DNA of 64,000 bases from Phoronis australis. Taxonomy: Eukaryota > Phoronida > Phoronidae. The DNA lies in contig NMRA01000272.1 of assembly GCA_002633005.1 (NCBI GenBank), positions 186,001 to 250,000 on the forward strand, in the 5' to 3' direction. Within the stretch, counting starts at the first letter, position 1, and the number at the start of each line of letters is the position of its first letter. This document shows, in pieces, positions 34,501 to 43,500 of this stretch. Under the pieces are notes generated by a model. The model ran no database searches, was not told the origin of the DNA, and was given only the letters and a program-made list of their open reading frames with translations. A program made the position numbers and the translations under genes.

Positions 34501-37500
34501 GAAGTCAAAAATGCTATACAATCTGACTAATCAGTCACCGAGAAAAGAAGAAAACTTAATAAAACACATGAGACTCAGCAAACATGAGAGTGATTCACCT
34601 CCAACAACACCAGCCCAAATATCTACCTGTAGATGGCGCTGCTCCAATCTGGCTTCCAGTACCTCTTTTTCACGCTGCACTGTCTCCAGGGACGACTCCA
34701 ATGTACAAATCTTTTCCCTTAAAATACACCATTGAACCAAAAGCTAGATTACTTACATAAGCATATGTCATGTTACTTATAACTGCAGTTCATTAGTCTA
34801 ACATAGGCTGTTAAGCATTATTGGGTAGATAATGGAAATATCTGATAGTACGGCTTAAAATTAGAACATGTCACCATTATCATTTTTAGACTACCAAATG
34901 TATGTCAAGGTGAATGTCTAAAATGCATTATAAACAGAAAAGGCTCGACAAAATGTTTGTACATTGTTGGAACATTTTGCATTGATGGATATACTTCAAG
35001 ACAAGTTTTGTTGAAAATCACCCAATATATCTAAGTCACCCCCCCTCAAGAGGTGTGGTGTGATCTACAAATACAAGTGTGGTGAGTGTACTGACAACTA
35101 TATCGGTGTGACGGGTCGCTAGTTATCGACCAGGGTTAAGGATCATCGTCACACCAACCTCAGACCCATTACTGCACTGCTATTCAAGAACATGCCAGGA
35201 ATCTACATCACCAGGTCTCTGATGAGGATTTCAGTGTATTATGCTTACATCCAGATAATTGGAAGCATAGGATAAGTCTGAACAGAGATCCTGGACTTGA
35301 CCTCCCTGTGGTATACTCAGACCTGCTATGGGATTCCCCTAGTATTTAGGAATTCCCATGTTGTTTTTATTGTTTTATTCCAAGAGAGAGGGTGCACCAA
35401 GTGGTGAACCAAGTCCGTGAGAAATGGATGAAATGACACTGACAACCTAAAGGTATGGCTTTTCGGTTCCAAAAAGATCTTTATTTACTATTATCATCGT
35501 TTAAATGGAATCCAGGAATATAAATAGCCATATCTCAATGTCTTCTACATCTCACAAAACCATATGTTTATGTTACCCTGTATTCTTTTAAGAAGCATAG
35601 AAATCACAGAAAATAAGATCATAATTGTGCCTAAAAAGCAAGTTTCTTGTTCTACAACAGGAATAACTTTCAAATAGACCAAATAATCCGTGAACACATT
35701 TGGAAACAATTCATGCAGTAGTAAATCTTACCTAAGGGAGAGAATAGTTTTATCATCAACTCTAGACAGGCTGTCCATTACTGTACTCAATGGTGCCTGC
35801 TTCTCCACCTTCAAAACAATACAAAATGGTTGACTAAAGCCCTACGCAAAGTTTATTAGGTCTGGTCAAAACCGCCAAGTTCAAACCAGAAAAAAAAACA
35901 AGATTACAGAGACGCATAATTTGCAAAAGCAACCATGTAAAATTAGGAAAGTTGACTTGCTGTATTTTACAAAGAAACCCTAAAGTGTACTTGGGATGAA
36001 AACAAAAGGTCTAAAGAGGATACTGTTTCAATGAGGCTTAATAAGGCTTTAAGCCAGTTTAAAAACAGCTCTCAACATGCAGTTAGTGCGCATTACCAGT
36101 AAGCATTAGCAGTACCCATTTAATCATTTGAATGAAAAACACTATAAACGTTTCCAATATCCGTACACAAGGAGGCCAACCAAAAAGAATGATCACTGTA
36201 ATAACGTGCATGCTCAATGCACTACATAAATACAAAAAATCTACTAGTAAATAATGCAGTTGTGTCTCCTGATTAAAATAAGCAGACATAATATGCAAGA
36301 ACCTCCTATACAGGCTCATTCAAAGACTAATTTTAGTGAGGGAGCACAGGTGCCTGCTGGTGAGAGACCACTTCAGTGCCTCATAATCGCCCTTTCACTT
36401 TCTGTCAATACCAACTTGTCAAACGCCATTTGTCACAACATCAGCCAAAACAGTTCTAGAGGGACAGTAGCATTTCAGTTCATGACAATCCAATACACGT
36501 TTAGCGAAATAAGAAGTACAGTGGATTTTTGTTACATTTCTCTAGTTGTCATGGTGCCTACACGGAGGGAATATGTCTGAGGTTTGTAAGACCTCACACT
36601 GGTTTTTCAGGTGCAGGGCTAAAGACCTAATGCGAGGTTGTCGAAACAAGACGGTGATTTTGTCTAACTTTTCTACTACCTATTCCCTTTGTGTGTCTAT
36701 AATGCTACAAATTATTGTGAAGCCAGTACCACAACAATGTTTGTTATGGCCGTGCAGACAACAAAATGCCAAGCTATCCATACCTCCAGACATTTGGCCT
36801 GACATGAGCTTAAGTCAGCAGTTAATCTCTGAATGTCAGTCTCTGCCTGCTCCAACTGTTGGCGGTAGGCCTGAATCACTTGCTCCTGCTGTTGAAGTCG
36901 CGAGTTAGTCTGAGAGTCCAGACTCACCGTCACCTCACTCTCATACGAGTCTATTATTCTTTTGTATCCATCCCGTTCCTTGGTGACCAGTAACAATCTC
37001 CGCTGCAGTCTCTTTATTAACTCTGCCTGCTGTTGGCTTTTTTGTTGTTCCTTTCTGCAGCTGACTTCCAATTCATTGTTTTGTTCGCTGGTCGATTTTA
37101 ATGACTGATCCACTGAGTGCAAGCTGAAGGACAAACATCAAAGTCAGTGGTACAAATTAAAATTTTAATCTCTTCATAGTAATTCAATTCCAAAAGTACT
37201 GAGATCCTAACCTGAGAGCAGGTCAAAACATTTCCAAAAATCTATGTCAAAGCCTACGAAATCTCAGAATCAAATTAGTGAAAACAATGATGATTATTCA
37301 TGAATAATTTTTTCCTTCAACAAAACAGGACAACTCGAGAAAGATTCTATTGCTTTTCTAAAAAAATTGCTGTACCTGGTCTGAAGGACGCCAACTCGTT
37401 CCAGCATCATGGCTTCACTGTTCTGTAGTTCAAGGACCTGTTTCTTCAATGCACTAGGAGACCTGACAACCATGCAAATTCTCTTAATTGCAATATGTGA

Positions 37501-40500
37501 AACTCACCTTGACATTACATTAATTGACAATTACTATAGTGGTCAATGCTATAGTGGTCAATGCTATAGTGGTCAATGCTATGGTGGTCAATGCTATGGT
37601 GGTCAATGCTATGGTGGTCAATGCTATGGTGGTCAATGCTATGGTGGTCAATGCTATGGTGGTCAATGCTATGGTGGTCAATGCTATGGTGGTCAATNNN
37701 NNNNNNNNNNNNNNNNGCTATAGTGGTCAATGCTATAGTGGTCAATGCTATAGTGGTCAATGCTATAGTGGTCAATGCTATAGTGGTCAATGCTATAGTG
37801 GTCAATGCTATAGTGGTCAATGCTATAGTGGTCAATGCTATAGTGGTCAATGCTATAGTGGTCAATGCTATAGTGGTCCATACAACGACTTACAGACATT
37901 TATTAATCTCTCGGATTTTTGCAAATAGGATTTTGTGTTCATTATGTTGTTTTAATGTCTTTGTAGTTCACGACAGCACCATTCATTGTGAAATGAATGT
38001 TCATAGCAGGTGCCATAACACTGTATTGAAATAATAATTATTACCTAATGGCAGCCTCGTTTTTTTCCTCAAAACTTTCTCTGCTCATAATTATTATAAA
38101 AAACATACTGGTGAACAACCTCTGAATGTTTCTCAAGTTAGCTCACTTGCACTTTAAGTAAAAGCTGACAGATGGTATGCTAAAGAGGATTAGGGGTGGT
38201 GACATGACCCATGAAACAGTGAAAATAGATAATATTCAAATTAAACACGACATGACAAGACATGGATAGGAGCAGTCAAGTGAAACATGGAACAGCAAAA
38301 ATAGATTGGAGCATTCAAGTGACAAATAACACGTCGAGAAATCAATAGGAGCAGTAAACTGACTCGTGATATAGAGATATCAAAAATGAATAGAAGAGAA
38401 ATGATACATGCCATTTAAGAATGGGATGACACACAATAGTATAATGACACAAGTCAAAACGGGAGAAGTATAGTGATGCAAAAATGTAAGAGGCGGGAAG
38501 ACTCAAGTGAGCCAATTAATGAAACACTGGTAAGTGTAGATGAACAAGACTTTTGTGATTCTTCAGCCTGGCAAGTCACCGTCATTATGATCCGTGTTTC
38601 AATAATTTGGCTGCAAACATTATTTTCACGATAAGGTGGAATTACACTGGTGATGCTGTCCATTACAACTACATTATTTTCACGATAAGGTGGAATTACA
38701 CTGGTGATGCTGTCCATTACAACTACATCGGTTTTCCAAGAACTATGTGAACAAGCCAAACTGGACACTTATATCACAAGGTGTTATAATCCTCTGGGCC
38801 CAGGTTATAATCTCTGTACTCAAAACTAGACTCTAAAATTGACCAATGGCATGGCACATGATACTAAGAGAGAAAACTTACCAATTTGCAATCGAATCTC
38901 CCAAAGTGACTGGTTGAATTTCGTGTCTGTGTCTAAGTCCAAAGACTAGACCATGGGTGCAGAGTTTTTAGGGAAAATCAATATGAAATGAAAATTGCAC
39001 ACTTCCACTTACTGGACAGACTGGCTGAGTCGTTTAAGTTCCTCTATTCTCTTTTTCATCTCCTTCAAGCACAAATTGAAAACAGTCATTTAGAAAACAT
39101 AGCTAGCTACATATGTTGACACATTAGATTGTGGCAAAACGCCTGACTGTAAAGACAGCTTTGTTGAAACACAACATTCGTATTAGTCACTGCACAGAAA
39201 ACAACAAAATAATGTATTGTTTAAAAATGGAATCGGGGTTTAAAAAATATTTCATTTGACAAACTTTACCTCATTCTCAACCTGTAGTTGGCTGGCTTGT
39301 GCCAGTCTTTCCTCAAGTCGCTTGCATTTCATCTCAGCCCCATCACGTTGCTCTTTGAAAAGCAGAATATTTTCACTTCTTTCTCTGAAATTATCAATTA
39401 ATGTTAAGCAACAAATAAATAATATACAACTTCACATTCGTTCTCAAATGTTTTGTCAACAATACACAATGAAATTTTTAAGACTGTAAGACAAAAGAAC
39501 CGACCTCAGTTGCGCTAAAAATTCCAAGATGGTCTCTTTTAACACTTGTCAGAAAAAGATGAAAATTATCAACTGAAGCAATGATACATGACAGCAAAAA
39601 TAGAGGCACCGTGAAAACTGAGGTTGAAATGTCCCAAACTATCAATACCTAAGTAGGGCATTATCTTCCCTCAACTTGGCAACCTCCCTTTCAAGTTTGG
39701 GTAACGAGGCAAGCTGGCTCTTCAGAAGTAGTCCCACTTTGCTGTCTTCTTCCACACGTTTTAGCTTGTCTTCAAGTTCCTACGAGTATTTGCTAATGAT
39801 TATTTCCTGAACACTGATCTACGAACACTAAATACAGCAAATCCGCACAAAATCCGTACACACATATTAAAACAATGCAACAGTTTTTATACAGATTCAC
39901 CTTTCACATCTACCTTTGTGGCCCACTTTATCAAAGAAGGAGCATGGGGTTGTATCTAAGTTTGTCGTAGTCTCAGCTGTAACTGACACATATTTAATTC
40001 ATTAAGAACAGTTTACAAAAACAAAATCTTAAGTGAAAATACGGAGAACAGTCGAACTTCCATTGGTTACAACACTGTTCTAGTCGAAAAATACTATTAT
40101 GATACTTTTGCATTCACAAATTTCCCACAACTAATAAAAGCTACAACTGAGTGTACAGTCTTTCACAAAGTGAACGCAAGACAAGGGGTTAGTAGTTAAG
40201 TCTGAGTGTAGCATCCACTTATTAATGCGCGTCCCAAGAACTGGCTGAGGATAACAGCACCTGTTAGAGTATTAGGCATTACAGCCATTCTGAGATAAGA
40301 CCAATTTGGAGCCTCACCTCGACTTTATGCGAAGACACAAGAAGCTTAGCCCTGTAGTCATCACACTTGCTTCTAAATTCTTGTGTCTTTTGCCTGAAAA
40401 TATTTGTTTGTAGTTCAATATTCGGCAAAATTGAATGTTTAGAAATGTCCAATCAGTTTTGCTTATCTACTAACTAGACTAAGTCAAAAGTGTGACAGCA

Positions 40501-43500
40501 AGATTGTGTAAAATTCAGAGATCTTTGCATTTACTATTTCCAACAACTGATAATTGAAAGCAACAACAGAGACTCACATAGCACCATGATGATGTTGGTC
40601 ATCATTTTGTAGGTAGTCTGTTCATCTACACTACCAGGGAAGCATAAAACACTAGAAGCTATCTCTGTACAACCCAACCTGGTACTAAGATTGATTTGAG
40701 TCAAGAGCAGTAAGAACTCTGACTCATGTCTCTCATTACAGTTGTCTGTCACAACTCAATGTTAATTGCAATTTCCTCAAGAGTAGTTTTCCTCTGACAT
40801 TGGGAATACGTGATTGTGTCATAGAAAAACAATACTGTAAAAACAAATACCAACCCTATGTTAGAGTTCACTTTAGGGCGATTAGTGCTGCGCGTGGCCA
40901 CATTAATCATAACATAGACTACAGAATCAATCAGCAAGAGCAATGCAGAACAATGATATGCACCCACCATATGCGTCACGAATGGTAAAGTTATAAGGGG
41001 TACTGTACTTTTTAAATATTTCCACAGCAGTCAGATGTATCCAAAAGTCAACATAAGTAGTGCTCTCCTCATTAGGAAAACACATATTAAATTTCATGAA
41101 GACCCTAGGAAGAACTTGGACTCAATATAAACATGTATGCCAAACTTACAAAGATCCATTAAGGAACTTAGTAAACGGCGAGGCAGGCACAAAAAATAAA
41201 TTGCCACTGCGGGTCACCACATTAGTCAGATCTGTCTAAAAATCAACAGCAGTTGTGCTAAATTCGTAAACAAATTCGTAAAGCCAAATTTCATAAAGAT
41301 CCACAAAAAATGGTATATACTGCACAGCAGTGAACAGATCCACTCAAAAATCATTGCCATCCATTCATAGCTTTACAGCAGCACATCTGCCAAATTTCAT
41401 AATGATCCTGCAAGGGGTTTAGGAGATACAGCAGGTGATGCCAGATGCCCAGACAGAGATGACGGCAATATGCATCCAACCTAATTTATGTGCATGTGGG
41501 TACATATTAGGTTTTGAATACTCTAAGTGATCTATTCATCACTGGCTTGTACATTATATCTGCACCTGATTTCACCAGCCTGTTGCGTAGTCAGCTCACC
41601 AATCTGTCTCCGTAATGAGTAAGATTCTGACTGATACTGGGTGACTTGTGACGACAGCTGGCTCATCTTCTCTTGAAGTTTGTCTCTTTCCTGGACATCA
41701 ACATAACATTTCGCAAAATTCTTACAAGAGCAATTTGTACAAGACACAGCAACAAAACCTTTAGGAGGAATTGGAGTGTTTCAACCTTTCATTAATTGTT
41801 AATGGAGACATGCAAGGCAAGAGCTGAACACAAATACGATAAAAATAATTATGAAAGATTACCTGGTAACTTGTTGGACAACTGAGAGGTGGGAAAAGCA
41901 AAGGTCAAATTTGTAAAAAGAAGTGCACTCTGCTATCAACATACAGTGGTAAAATCTTAAGACTATCATTCAAGTAATCCCCATCCTGATTTTTCAAAAC
42001 TTTAGCCACTTTCAAACACCTAAACTTGGCTTAATGACCATTTCCTAGTATAATTTCTAAATTTAAATGCCCTGAACATGAACAGATGTTGTATTTATAA
42101 ATACGTAATGTAGTCAAGAAGAGGGTATTACGTTCAGAAATTGTTAAACCAATGAAAATTCAAGAGATATAATACACTTTATGAAAACTATTTCTGATGA
42201 TTTCAATTAAGCCACCTACTAAAACCTGGCTTCCTCCACACTAAAATTATAAGGTAATAATTCAGTTATTCATACTTGATGCATTTCTGTAATGTTCGAC
42301 TGTTTTTCCTTCAGCAAAGTGTCAACTTTACTTTGTAACAAATTCATTTTCTCTTGGTTATTCTCTCTTTCTCCTTTTAATAGATCAGCATAGCGGTCGC
42401 AGCGTTCTTTAACAAACTTGAACTGGATTGCGAGTTCTTCATATTTTCTGTGTTCAGTCTGCAACAATGAATGTATTATTACAGCATCTTAGACAAACAA
42501 TCTTGCACAATAATCCAGACAAAAAATTAAAAAATCATGGCGTAGACCGTTAACAGTCAAATTTTGATGCTTAATAACTAATAATGACAATAACAACAAA
42601 ATCTCAGAACATTCTAAAGGTAAACACAATAGAGTTAACACTCGATTGACAAACACTTCACTACTACAAGCGTGGTGATCGCTACAGATGTCTACATTAT
42701 TTTAACACGACTTCCACTGTACCTGAACTTCTGTCTTAGCAATATCCAACTGTGCTTCAACATCGCAGCGAGCTCTTTTTCGCGATGACTCCATATTGGT
42801 TAGCTGAGTCTTTAGTTGACTTATGGTGCTTCTCGCCAACTGTAGCTCTGACTGAACACTCACTAGTTTTCTCTCTTTCTCTGCATGTAAAACATAAGTT
42901 TCTCCACACATACATATGCGATATACTCAATGATTAAATCAATACAACATTCTGATCACTCATGAATTACCCAGTAGTAATAAAACTAAAAATCAAATAA
43001 TTCAAGGTCATGATCTCTTCAAATCGAGATGAACATAATAAGTAGCATTTCACTTTATCAGAACGGTGTGAAATTTTTGCATCAATCCATCTTTTACTTA
43101 TTCAAAAGTAGCAGCAATATGTTTTTAGCATCACTCTAAGCATGTAGCACTGCCATTAATTGTAAAATGTAATGAACAGCTAGTCTTGTTTGACTACATT
43201 TCTCCATATCGCCGCAAGAATCCAAACATAGTGTTCTATTCAGACCCCTATTCTGTTCTGATGGTGATGCAGCATGGCATGGAAATGCTACCTCATAGAT
43301 CATTTCACGAGCCAACGTCATGTTTTTTGTAGGTTAAGAATTGTCAGCAGAGACTTTCTAAGTATAGCTCAATGCATCTAAAATAACAAATATGTTTTAT
43401 CATGCTGTAATATAAGCATATATTAAGCAAGCTTAGTGCACAATCCTCACCCAATGGAGACTCAGCAGTGAAGCTACTTGTGTCCGACAAGTTACTGAAG

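Noticed and set aside
37534-37879. Possible CRISPR array
   Set aside because: Units are contiguous 15-mers with no spacers, in an animal gene.
37409-38034. Long open frames on both strands with repeated Cys-Tyr-Gly-Gly-Gln or Ile-Asp-His-His-Ser residues
   Set aside because: They are produced by a stop-free 15-bp tandem repeat and cross a run of N. They lie in a MAD1L1 intron.
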